The notes beneath the pieces were generated by a model that had not been told where the DNA came from, did not search any database, and saw only the letters and a list, made by a program, of their open reading frames with translations. Source: a virus. From it: DNA of 50,064 bases. This document shows, piece by piece, positions 14,691 to 21,790 of this stretch (the stretch's first letter is position 1; each line of letters starts with the position of its first letter). Made by a program: the position numbers and the translations under genes. Location of the stretch: positions 1-50,064 of IMG/VR virus record IMGVR_UViG_3300013307_000008. The stretch is one strand, 5' to 3'.

Positions 14691-14734
14691 GTCTAATAGA
14701 CGTCTAAGCTAGGAGACTCTAGTAAAGACGTCTA
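14691..14734. repeat. Repeated intergenic element, copy A, with palindromic sites
   Basis: GTCTAATAGACGTCTA (14691-14706) recurs with 1-2 changes at 34335-34350 (reverse) and 44093-44108. It contains the palindrome TAGACGTCTA (14697-14706), and a second near-copy AAGACGTCTA is at 14725-14734. The sites sit 15-58 bases upstream of the promoter at 14749, as an activator or operator would. The rest of the gap 14601-14690 shows no gene. Confidence 0.6.
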
Positions 14735-14748
14735 CGCTCACCTAGCTC

Positions 14749-14778
14749 TTGATGAGGGTGATCTGGTTGCTATATAAT
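14749..14778 (+). promoter_or_regulatory. Promoter of the long middle operon
   Basis: -35 TTGATG (14749-14754), 18-base spacer, -10 TATAAT (14773-14778). It lies just downstream of the palindromic sites and just upstream of HTH copy 4. Confidence 0.85.
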
Positions 14779-14809
14779 AGAAGTGATCGGAGAGGAAAGG
14801 AGGTGAGCG

Positions 14810-15094
14810 ATGTCGAACCACGACGAACTCATGGCACAGATTGCCGCGGACGAGCTACAGGATCAACTGGAGCTAGCTGAAGACGGTCGTACCAAGATGT
14901 CGGTTGTCGAGTACGCTCGAGCGAAGGGCAAGCAGCCACAGCTCCTGTACTACTACGTTCGTACGGGCAGGATCAAGGTTGAGTCCTGTGTGTGCGGACG
15001 CAAAGTGATCGACGTCGTTAGCGCCAACGAGTTTCTGGCCGAGCAGGACAAGAAGGCTAGGGAGAAGGCCGGCGGCGTTGATCCACAACCCTGA
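14810..15094 (+). CDS. Helix-turn-helix protein (PQMxYxY family, copy 4)
   Basis: A 94-aa protein with an acidic helical N-terminus, then the Xis/MerR-like unit 'MSVVEYARAKGKQPQLLYYY' (30-49) followed by VRTGRI, a wing with two cysteines (CVCGRKVIDV) and the terminal helix 'SANEFLAEQDKKAREKAGG'. The ribosome binding site AAGGAGGTGAGCG is strong. It is the first gene after the promoter at 14749 and so may report on, or control, the long middle operon. Confidence 0.78.
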   Translation: MSNHDELMAQIAADELQDQLELAEDGRTKMSVVEYARAKGKQPQLLYYYVRTGRIKVESCVCGRKVIDVVSANEFLAEQDKKAREKAGGVDPQP

Positions 15095-15314
15095 CGCCAG
15101 AGTCTATCGACGGCGACGGAAGTTCCAAGGCGCATCATGGACGCCGCCGTCGATGAATGCCGAGAAGCCCGACGGAGTATGGTGCGCAGCATGTCGCAAG
15201 AGACACGGCTACAAGTCAATGGGAATTGACTTCGAGAGAGCCACATCTGGTAGGTGGCGGATCAACTGGTCGTGCCCGACAACCGGAAACGTGATCCAGG
15301 AACAGGAGTTATGA
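15078..15314 (+). CDS. Small Cys-containing protein, unknown function
   Basis: The frame is open from TTG 15078 (overlapping HTH copy 4 by 17 bp) to 15314, 78 aa. WCAACRKRHG and a later Cys (WSCPTTG) suggest a small zinc-binding fold. The start is uncertain; ATG 15153 would give 53 aa and keep the cysteines but lacks a ribosome binding site. Confidence 0.5.
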   Translation: MIHNPDARVYRRRRKFQGASWTPPSMNAEKPDGVWCAACRKRHGYKSMGIDFERATSGRWRINWSCPTTGNVIQEQEL

Positions 15315-15508
15315 TGGAGATCACGACGCACAAGGAAGTGACGCACACGATCGTCATGACGCAGGAGCAACTAGGATTCCTGGTCGAGATCCTCGACGGC
15401 TACAAGCGGGAGATCGTCGATCGCATGCCGGATGGATACCGCGCCAGCGCAGACTTCGCCAACATGCTTTCGGGGCTGCGAGGCGCACAGCAAGAGGGTG
15501 CACGATAA
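15314..15508 (+). CDS. Small protein, unknown function
   Basis: A 64-aa product starting at ATG 15314, overlapping the previous stop, with AGGAG upstream. Beta N-terminus and amphipathic helix (EQLGFLVEILDGYKREIVDR). No family recognised. Confidence 0.65.
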   Translation: MEITTHKEVTHTIVMTQEQLGFLVEILDGYKREIVDRMPDGYRASADFANMLSGLRGAQQEGAR

Positions 15509-15873
15509 TGCCTTACGAGCCGACGTCTGAGGACATGAAGAACATCGCTGACGACTTCGAGGACCTCGTCGTTGCTACACACAAGGCAACGACGACTCTT
15601 CGACAGATGATGGACATGCACATCGCGTGTCCAGTCATGCGCGAGCTGGCTGAGGGACTGCTCGAACAGATACTGGTCGATCACCCGCCGCTGAGGATGC
15701 TCATGGTGATCGATCCCGATGCCGGCGAAGGCATTCGTCAGGCGTGCTACTTCGCATACCTGGTAGGACTCAACGGGAAGTATCCGACGATGCTCCCGTG
15801 CACAGAGAGCCACCCAGACCACCTGCACGAGGTGGAAGACCTCCTAGACCACATCCAGGAAGAGGGAGACTAG
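15508..15873 (+). CDS. Acidic helical protein, unknown function
   Basis: A 121-aa product whose start overlaps the preceding stop. Mostly helical and acidic with a central hydrophobic stretch (RQACYFAYLVGLNGKYP). No motif recognised. Part of the coupled gene chain 14810-21689. Confidence 0.65.
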   Translation: MPYEPTSEDMKNIADDFEDLVVATHKATTTLRQMMDMHIACPVMRELAEGLLEQILVDHPPLRMLMVIDPDAGEGIRQACYFAYLVGLNGKYPTMLPCTESHPDHLHEVEDLLDHIQEEGD

Positions 15874-15875
15874 TC

Positions 15876-16250
15876 ATGAAGGTCAAGTTCATCCCGGCTG
15901 ATCTGATGAAGCCGATGGAGTTCCGAGAGATTGCTGATCACGACAGGCTCACCAGCGTGCAGGAAGCTCTCGGAGGTAACTGCTACGTCGAGCAGGTTCG
16001 CCTCGGACGGTACGCGCAGACGTATACCTTCAACCACAAGCAGGTGCAGCTGGTGCCGCCCGACGGGTCGCTGTACATGATCGTCGATGAAGACGGCATC
16101 AGGAAGCTACTGCCGCACAACCATCGCGCCTCGGCGCTCTACGGTACTCCACACCATGGCCAACCAATCCTCGGCGACGCCATCCTCATTGGCATGGACT
16201 ACGATGAGGACGGCGAGCTCGACTGGACAGACTACCCACTGGAGGATTGA
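15876..16250 (+). CDS. DUF3846-like protein
   Basis: The 124-aa product shows the pattern of DUF3846-type phage and plasmid proteins: 'VQEALGGNCYVEQVRLG', then MIVDEDGIRKLLPHN, ASALYG and 'GQPILGDAILIGMDYDEDGE'. The function of that family is unknown to me. ATG 15876 has GAGGGAG upstream. Confidence 0.6.
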   Translation: MKVKFIPADLMKPMEFREIADHDRLTSVQEALGGNCYVEQVRLGRYAQTYTFNHKQVQLVPPDGSLYMIVDEDGIRKLLPHNHRASALYGTPHHGQPILGDAILIGMDYDEDGELDWTDYPLED

Positions 16251-16465
16251 TGGAGCCTAGAAACAACGGATGGGTTCAGGTTCTCGTCTTCGAGTATCCG
16301 TCACCGAAGCGTCCGATCGTAGTCAACACCTACTGGTTCGAGACGAAGGACGATGCGGAGCGATCCAAGCGACGTGCACGGAAGAAGCAGAAGGAGTTCG
16401 AGGCAGCTGGTGGGAAGGTTATCGCCCATCGAGTTCGCCCGGCGATTGTTCTAGAAGGGAGGTGA
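16250..16465 (+). CDS. Small basic protein, unknown function
   Basis: A 71-aa protein whose ATG overlaps the DUF3846-like stop, with GGAGG upstream. A strongly basic helix (RSKRRARKKQKEFEAAGGKV) may bind nucleic acid or the helicase encoded one base downstream. Confidence 0.65.
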   Translation: MEPRNNGWVQVLVFEYPSPKRPIVVNTYWFETKDDAERSKRRARKKQKEFEAAGGKVIAHRVRPAIVLEGR

Positions 16466-16466
16466 C

Positions 16467-17879
16467 ATGGAACTCTATCCGTTCCAGAAGGACGATGTCG
16501 AGAAGATCGCTCGGCAGCGGGCAGGTCTGATCGGCTCGGAGATGGGAACAGGTAAGACCCTAGAGGCGATCGAGTTGGACAAGCTCTGGTTCAACAGTGC
16601 GACTCAGAAGCCGACCCTCATCATCGCCCCCCTGAACACCTTCGACAGCTGGGTCGACAAGTACAACAAGCAGGCACCTGAGGTCGAGGTGGTTGTGATC
16701 GATCGGAAGAACCGCGCCAAGTTCGTCAGTGACATCAAGCACAAGAGGGGCGACGTGTTCCTCATGCACTGGGATGCGCTGCGCCTGATGCCTGAGCTGG
16801 CGGAGATCGAGTTCGGCACAATCATCGGCGACGAGGTGCACCGCATCTCGAACCGCAAGAGTCAGGTGTTCCGAGCAACGAAGCGACTGAAGGCCGATCA
16901 CAAGCTCGGCATGTCAGGCACCGCTTCGGGTGACCAGCCGCAGAACCTCTGGTCTGTTCTCAACTGGCTCTGGCCTTCGTACTACAAGTCGTACTGGAAG
17001 TTCCGGAAGCACTACTGTGTCGAGGAGATCCAGTACGGAGCTGGCCAGGGCTACTCCAAGATCGTGGGTGTCAAGAACATCCCGTACCTCATGGACGAGA
17101 TGTCTCCCTGGTACGTGCGACACCTGAAGCGAGAGCAGTGTTGCGAGCATCACCCCGAAGGCGTCATGCCGTGGCTGCTCGACAAGACGTACGACACGAT
17201 CTGGGTAGACCTCAGCCCGACGCAACGGCGAGTGTATGACCAGATGCGTCGAGAGATGGTCGCCTGGGTTGGAGAGCACGAGGACTCACCGCTCGTCGCA
17301 TCGGTCGTCGTTGCTCAGCTGACCCGACTCTCTCAGATGGCTCTCGCGACCCCTGTGGTCTTGGAGAGCGGGGTGATCGGGTTGACTGACCCGTCGAGCA
17401 AGCTGGATGCACTCGTCGAGCTCCTGAAGGACAACCCGAACAAGAAGTTCGTAGTCGCATCGAGTTCCAAGAAGATGGTCTACCTAGCACAGCATCGGCT
17501 GGAGCAGCTAGGCATTCCGAGCTTCGCACTCTCGGGCGACACACCTCAGAGTCAGCGGGACGGGATGATCGATCGCTTCGTGAACGATGACACTCGAGTG
17601 TTCTTGGGTGTGATCGAAGCGATGGCGGAGGGCATCGACGGTCTGCAATGGGCCACCGACACGATGGTGTTCCTGGATCGTTCGTGGAGGACGATCAAGA
17701 ACATGCAGTGCGAGGACCGGCTGCACAGAGATGGTCAGAAGGACACAGTCCAGATCATCGACATCATGGCACGCAACACGGTCGACCTCGGTCGGCGTGC
17801 GAAGCTTCAGACCAAGTGGTCGTGGATCAAGACGATCCTCGGCGACGGATTCAACAATGCACAGGAGGTAGCAGCGTGA
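16467..17879 (+). CDS. SNF2-type DEAD/DEAH-box helicase
   Basis: This is a superfamily 2 translocase of 470 aa. The Walker A motif is GSEMGTGKT (23-31) and motif II is DEVH (122-125). Motif III is MSGTA. The C-terminal RecA-like lobe carries GIDGLQWATDTMVFLD and motif VI QCEDRLHRDGQ. No extra nuclease or methylase domain is attached. In phages such proteins act in recombination, replication restart or protein displacement from DNA. The start overlaps nothing, and the ATG has GGGAGGTGAC upstream. Confidence 0.92.
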   Translation: MELYPFQKDDVEKIARQRAGLIGSEMGTGKTLEAIELDKLWFNSATQKPTLIIAPLNTFDSWVDKYNKQAPEVEVVVIDRKNRAKFVSDIKHKRGDVFLMHWDALRLMPELAEIEFGTIIGDEVHRISNRKSQVFRATKRLKADHKLGMSGTASGDQPQNLWSVLNWLWPSYYKSYWKFRKHYCVEEIQYGAGQGYSKIVGVKNIPYLMDEMSPWYVRHLKREQCCEHHPEGVMPWLLDKTYDTIWVDLSPTQRRVYDQMRREMVAWVGEHEDSPLVASVVVAQLTRLSQMALATPVVLESGVIGLTDPSSKLDALVELLKDNPNKKFVVASSSKKMVYLAQHRLEQLGIPSFALSGDTPQSQRDGMIDRFVNDDTRVFLGVIEAMAEGIDGLQWATDTMVFLDRSWRTIKNMQCEDRLHRDGQKDTVQIIDIMARNTVDLGRRAKLQTKWSWIKTILGDGFNNAQEVAA

Positions 17880-18076
17880 CCACTACGAGGTATGATCGCA
17901 ACAGCTACGTGGCGCCAGGAGGTCTGATCAACGCGGAAGCGATGCGGTCCGAAGCCGTGCAGCGAGCCAACCGTACGGCGGAGGCGACGATCATTCACCA
18001 CCACAGGCACGGTGAGACCTGCAGGGGCAAGCACGAGTACGTGACTACAGACGGCATCAAGGAGAGGGAGCTGTGA
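17876..18076 (+). CDS. Small His-containing protein, unknown function
   Basis: A 66-aa product from GTG 17876 (GGAGGTAGCAGC upstream), overlapping the helicase end by 4 bp and the next gene by one base. The motif IIHHHRHGETCRGKHEY (about 40-56) may bind metal. Confidence 0.62.
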   Translation: MTTTRYDRNSYVAPGGLINAEAMRSEAVQRANRTAEATIIHHHRHGETCRGKHEYVTTDGIKEREL

Positions 18077-18411
18077 TGGGAACAAGGAGCGAGAGGTTGC
18101 GTCGTCAGATCGAGGCGGACCTGATGAGGCTGGAGAAGATCGAGAGCCGCCCGCTAGAGCCGGAGTTCCTGGAGGGCGAAGACGTTCCTCAGGTGGTCTG
18201 GTTTCGACGCAACTTCCAGACCGGAACACTCATCTACACCTACGCGGCTGTGAAGGCTGCCGGCTACTGGTACATCAGTGGTCGCGTCGAGGCGATGCAG
18301 CGTCGCACCTGGGACCAGCTCATGGACTGGCTGTACGCCTCGTACGACAGCGGACGCTCCAACTTCGAGCCCGAGGTGTGGTACGCCAGCGAGTGGCAGA
18401 GGGCAGAGTGA
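18076..18411 (+). CDS. Protein of unknown function
   Basis: A 111-aa product: basic N-terminal helix, then a beta-rich part with many aromatics (VVWFRRNFQTGTLIYTYAAV and GYWYISGR). The length, coupling and sequence suggest a small soluble early protein; no family recognised. Confidence 0.65.
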   Translation: MGTRSERLRRQIEADLMRLEKIESRPLEPEFLEGEDVPQVVWFRRNFQTGTLIYTYAAVKAAGYWYISGRVEAMQRRTWDQLMDWLYASYDSGRSNFEPEVWYASEWQRAE

Positions 18412-18668
18412 TGGAACCGGAAGGCTACCTGATCGTCAACGTACGCGAGATTAGTCTCTCGCCACTCGTCGAAGCGTTCCAGGAGAGGTGCCAGACGTAC
18501 AAGTACGAGTTCAAGAACATTCGATCCTGGAAGAGGGAGCTGTGGGGCATCCTGATCCTAGAAAAGGACGGCAGCACTATCGGGTACCCCTGGACTATGA
18601 TCGAGCAGTACGTCTGCAAGCCGAACAGTGACGAGTACGTCGCATGGTATAGGGAGCAGAACGGCTGA
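18411..18668 (+). CDS. Small protein of unknown function
   Basis: An 85-aa alpha/beta protein (EGYLIVNVREISLSPLVEAF at its start) whose ATG overlaps the upstream stop and whose stop overlaps the next ATG. No recognised domain. Confidence 0.65.
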   Translation: MEPEGYLIVNVREISLSPLVEAFQERCQTYKYEFKNIRSWKRELWGILILEKDGSTIGYPWTMIEQYVCKPNSDEYVAWYREQNG

Positions 18669-19159
18669 TGGCTGTCTACGTACTGCTGCAAGTCGACGAC
18701 GAGGCGCAGGCCAAGACGCTGGTTGGTGACATCATCAACAACCCCGACAGTGACCTGCTGACGCCAGCTCAGGAGAACAACGTCAGAGCTCAGGTGCGAG
18801 CTGTCTTCAAGAAGCCGACCATGTTCTGCAACTGCGGTGCGGACGGCAAGAAGATCAGTCGCGACGGTGGAGGCACACGAGGTAGGAAGTACGGCTGGTG
18901 GGTTCACGCTCGGTGTGGCAAGCCGAAGCTGCCGTGGGCTGAAGGCAGTCAGTGGTATGCACTAGGCACGAACCTGCTGCCTCTTGCCCTTATGGAAAGG
19001 CTCGGTCACCCTGACGAGCACAGACCACAGGGGTGGAAGTCGCCGCAGTCTTGGACGTTCCTGCTGGACGAAGAGGAGTGTGACTGGGACTACAGACACG
19101 ATGGCAAGTGGTGCTACGATCACAACCGACCATTGGAGGTGTGCAGACGTGAGCGATGA
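18668..19159 (+). CDS. Cys-rich protein with repeated CxC/CxH elements
   Basis: The 163-aa product has eight cysteines, including FCNCGADGKK (53-62), HARCGKPK, and the C-terminal 'EEECDWDYRHDGKWCYDHNR', which look like two zinc-binding units. No family recognised. Confidence 0.62.
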   Translation: MAVYVLLQVDDEAQAKTLVGDIINNPDSDLLTPAQENNVRAQVRAVFKKPTMFCNCGADGKKISRDGGGTRGRKYGWWVHARCGKPKLPWAEGSQWYALGTNLLPLALMERLGHPDEHRPQGWKSPQSWTFLLDEEECDWDYRHDGKWCYDHNRPLEVCRRER

Positions 19160-19697
19160 CGTGCTCAGTCTCCTTGCGGACGCTTGGAGTGCTGCGAACG
19201 ACTACGAGCTGGCCTATGAAATCTCCGGCCTGATGAACAAGGTGATCGACCGGAGGGAGAAGGTGTCGTCGTTGACGTCCGACGAGCGTGCGACGTACCA
19301 GTCGCTTCGTGCTAGAGGCTTCAGTCATGACGCTGCGATCGGCGACGCACTAGACGGAGTCGGCGTGAACGATGTGCGCGAGGAGGGTCTGAGCAATAAC
19401 GACCGGCATCAGCTGAGGCTGTTGGCGGACCTTGGAGTCCGTGAGCAATGGCCACCTGACGAGTGGCGAGCGGCAATCTACGCTCTGACTCCTGAGACGC
19501 CGTTCAGGGGGGCGATGCGAGCGAAGCTGGACGGGCACCAGCCTGTTGTTGCCGCCATCTACTTCGGCGAAGGCAGTCCCAAAGCTGGGGTGACGGGCTG
19601 CTCATGTTTGCCAACACGGGAGTATCATGCAGCTGGCCATGCGGCTGGGGTGTCTGGATGGCTCGATCACCTGGCTGATGCCCTGACTAGGGAGTAG
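19149..19697 (+). CDS. Helical protein, unknown function
   Basis: A 182-aa product from GTG 19149, with GGAGGTG nine bases upstream. It is mainly helical in the first 110 residues; the last third has a small motif GVTGCSCLPTREYHAAGHAA. It overlaps the upstream gene by 11 bp. Function unknown. Confidence 0.62.
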   Translation: MSDDVLSLLADAWSAANDYELAYEISGLMNKVIDRREKVSSLTSDERATYQSLRARGFSHDAAIGDALDGVGVNDVREEGLSNNDRHQLRLLADLGVREQWPPDEWRAAIYALTPETPFRGAMRAKLDGHQPVVAAIYFGEGSPKAGVTGCSCLPTREYHAAGHAAGVSGWLDHLADALTRE

Positions 19698-19699
19698 CG

Positions 19700-19960
19700 A
19701 TGACACGCTTTCACAAGTGGGTGCTTTGGCTCGCTGCTGGGCGACCTCGCCATGAGCCTCTCGTACTGGAGCAAGGTCGCGTCGTCGTCTGTCGGCATGG
19801 CTTCGCACTCGTCACAGGGTGGTACTGGAGCTTCCGCTACTGTCGGGGGTACGTACGGTGGGGCGACGAACTTGTTGACCTGTACTCGTCACGCTACCCG
19901 CAAGAGCGTGTCAACTACCTTTACTGCTGTCCGATGTGTACGTCGACAGTAACGGTGTGA
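19700..19960 (+). CDS. Small Cys-containing protein, unknown function
   Basis: An 86-aa product rich in aromatic and basic residues that ends with a YLYCCPMCTSTV knuckle, which may bind zinc together with an earlier cysteine (VVVCRHG). It follows the previous stop by two bases. Confidence 0.6.
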   Translation: MTRFHKWVLWLAAGRPRHEPLVLEQGRVVVCRHGFALVTGWYWSFRYCRGYVRWGDELVDLYSSRYPQERVNYLYCCPMCTSTVTV

Positions 19961-19970
19961 GGAGGAATCA

Positions 19971-20270
19971 ATGACGTTCCAGCGCATCTTCAGTCCTAGT
20001 GAGGCCGCCAAGCTTGCCACTCTGGTAGCGCAAGGTAGGACGAAGGCTTCGCTGGCTAGGGAGTACGGAGTGAGTGTCAACACCATTCGACGTACACTCA
20101 AGCGTGAGGACAAGGTACCAAGAGAACTGCTGCCGTGTGGGACAGACGCTTCGTACCAGAGGCATCGGCGTAAGGGTGAACGGTGTCCAGAGTGTTCGTA
20201 CGCACACGCGTTGGAGGTTCAGAGGTACAAGCAAGTGAGCAAGTACCGACAACAGGAGGATGCATCGTGA
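19971..20270 (+). CDS. Homeodomain-like HTH DNA-binding protein
   Basis: A 99-aa product with an N-terminal helix-turn-helix of the resolvase/transposase type (FSPSEAAKLATLVAQG, then SLAREYGVSVNTIRRTL at about 24-40), followed by a basic segment and a CxxC element (RCPECSYAHA). It is distinct from the PQMxYxY family. Likely a DNA-binding regulator. Confidence 0.72.
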   Translation: MTFQRIFSPSEAAKLATLVAQGRTKASLAREYGVSVNTIRRTLKREDKVPRELLPCGTDASYQRHRRKGERCPECSYAHALEVQRYKQVSKYRQQEDAS

Positions 20271-20461
20271 GCAGACACGACTACCTGCGATCGAGGATCA
20301 TGATGTCAGAGGACCCGACGTTCGCATCACTGATCATGGCCGCCTACCGAAAGGCTGACACCGGGAACCAGACCAAGCTGCACCAGATGTGGCCAGAGAT
20401 CGTCGACGAGCTCCAGGCTCGGTACGACGCTCCGGGCGGCTACCTGGAGGAGGACAAGTGA
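20267..20461 (+). CDS. Small helical protein, unknown function
   Basis: A 64-aa product from GTG 20267 (CAGGAGGATGCATC upstream), overlapping both neighbours by 4 bp. Mostly helical, no motif recognised. Confidence 0.62.
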   Translation: MSRHDYLRSRIMMSEDPTFASLIMAAYRKADTGNQTKLHQMWPEIVDELQARYDAPGGYLEEDK

Positions 20462-20862
20462 CGGACGTCTGGTGCAAGTCAGGAGAGGTTCCAATCGCTA
20501 AGGGTCCCTACACTATGGCGGATGGAACCGTCGTCGAAGTCGTAGGGAGCAAGACTGGCAGGTTCTATGCCAAGGCTGACGGCAAGTATCAACCAGGACT
20601 CATCTATCGCCTACGGGCAGAACTGGAGAATAACGTGGGACAGATTCAACGCAGCGTGGTGTACGAGGTGCCCAGAGAGCTGCTGACGCCATTCACTGAC
20701 GCTGCAGCAGAGCTGCCTGACCACGCAGAGGAGATCATGAGGGAGGCTCTGTCCTTCGCTCACGAGTTCGGTGCTGGCGCACCAGCCGAGGACATCCCAG
20801 CTCTGCAGCGTGCAGCACTTCGATACGTTCGTCGGAACTACTACTACGGAGGTCAAGGATGA
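20458..20862 (+). CDS. Protein of unknown function
   Basis: A 134-aa product beginning at GTG 20458 over the preceding stop. The beta-rich N-terminal half (GTVVEVVGSKTGRFYAKADG) resembles small barrel folds; the C-terminal half is helical. It ends at the start of the deacetylase gene. Confidence 0.62.
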   Translation: MTDVWCKSGEVPIAKGPYTMADGTVVEVVGSKTGRFYAKADGKYQPGLIYRLRAELENNVGQIQRSVVYEVPRELLTPFTDAAAELPDHAEEIMREALSFAHEFGAGAPAEDIPALQRAALRYVRRNYYYGGQG

Positions 20863-21689
20863 TGTACAAGATCGCGGCAATCGTGCTGGCGGTGCTCTCG
20901 GGCTTGCTCGTGGCACCTGCATCGGCGACGGCGACGACAGGGTCGCCAGCAGTGTTCATCATCCCACATCAGGACGATGAGGCACTGATCATGGGATCGG
21001 CCATTCAGACACACGTCATGGCTAATCGACCTGTGTGGCTCGTCCTCGTCACTGACGGTGCAGGCTCTGGTGTGAGGGGCATCCTCAGCGATCGCTATGG
21101 TGTGAGCCTTACGCCTGCTGAGTTCAGCGCAGCACGTGATCGGGAGTTCGCAGCCTCTGCAGCTCTCCTGGGTGTGCCTGCCGACCACATCATCTACGAG
21201 CACGTGCCTGACGGTGGAGTCACTGACACCGTTGCACTGAACGTAGTCGATGAGCTCTACGCCAGGTTCGGGCCTACAGCTTCGTACGCGACTACGTCGT
21301 GGCTGGACGTTCAGCCTGACCACAGGACGCTGGGCAGTGCACTCAACCACAGGGCGGTCTTGGGTCCGATTGCCGATGCTCGGTTCTACCAGTTCCAAAG
21401 GTACTGGAGCAAGGTCCCCACGCCCACGTACGGCTACTACCAGTCCACCGATCAGCTGGCGATCCTGAAGGACCAGATCAACTACGGTGACTGGGACCCT
21501 TCGAACGGACGCTACAGCATCGGTATGCTTTCGGTGCCTCGCGACTTCGCTCGGCTGGTTAGTGACCCTCGTTCGAAGTGGCACATGCCCAACAACGCCT
21601 GGAAGTCCGAGGCGGACAGGCAGGCTGCTGCCGCGTGGATCACCAAGTGCTACCCTACGCCTACTCCCTACGATTGCATGGACCACTAG
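20859..21689 (+). CDS. Secreted PIG-L/LmbE-type GlcNAc deacetylase-like protein
   Basis: The 276-aa product has a signal peptide (residues 1 to about 24: basic start, hydrophobic core, ASA-TA cleavage-like site) and a PIG-L/LmbE zinc deacetylase domain. Zinc and base residues are visible in PHQDDE (36-41) and in QPDHRTLGSAL (H155), with the DGAGSGVR and ARDREFAASAALLGV motifs between. The family removes acetyl groups from N-acetylglucosamine in glycolipids, mycothiol precursors or polysaccharides. Export by the host would place this enzyme at the cell envelope, suggesting modification of surface sugars to block superinfection. The target is inferred. It is the last gene before the promoter at 21726. 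Confidence 0.85.
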   Translation: MMYKIAAIVLAVLSGLLVAPASATATTGSPAVFIIPHQDDEALIMGSAIQTHVMANRPVWLVLVTDGAGSGVRGILSDRYGVSLTPAEFSAARDREFAASAALLGVPADHIIYEHVPDGGVTDTVALNVVDELYARFGPTASYATTSWLDVQPDHRTLGSALNHRAVLGPIADARFYQFQRYWSKVPTPTYGYYQSTDQLAILKDQINYGDWDPSNGRYSIGMLSVPRDFARLVSDPRSKWHMPNNAWKSEADRQAAAAWITKCYPTPTPYDCMDH

Positions 21690-21725
21690 GGCAAGTGAGC
21701 CAATGGGAAATTCTGGTATAGCCCG

Positions 21726-21754
21726 TTGAGAAGTCATTGAGGCTACACTATAAT
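21726..21754 (+). promoter_or_regulatory. Promoter of replication/recombination and deazaguanine operon
   Basis: -35 TTGAGA (21726-21731), 17-base spacer, -10 TATAAT (21749-21754), close to consensus. Genes from 21791 to about 34299 are tightly packed downstream, and I see no other strong promoter among them. Confidence 0.85.
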
Positions 21755-21790
21755 AGTATTACTACACACAGAAAGCGAAAGGAAGCATCT

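Noticed and set aside
21737-21790. Upstream ATG start for the RecB/Cas4-like nuclease
   Set aside because: The ATG lies inside the promoter, before the likely transcription start; GTG 21791 has the ribosome binding site.
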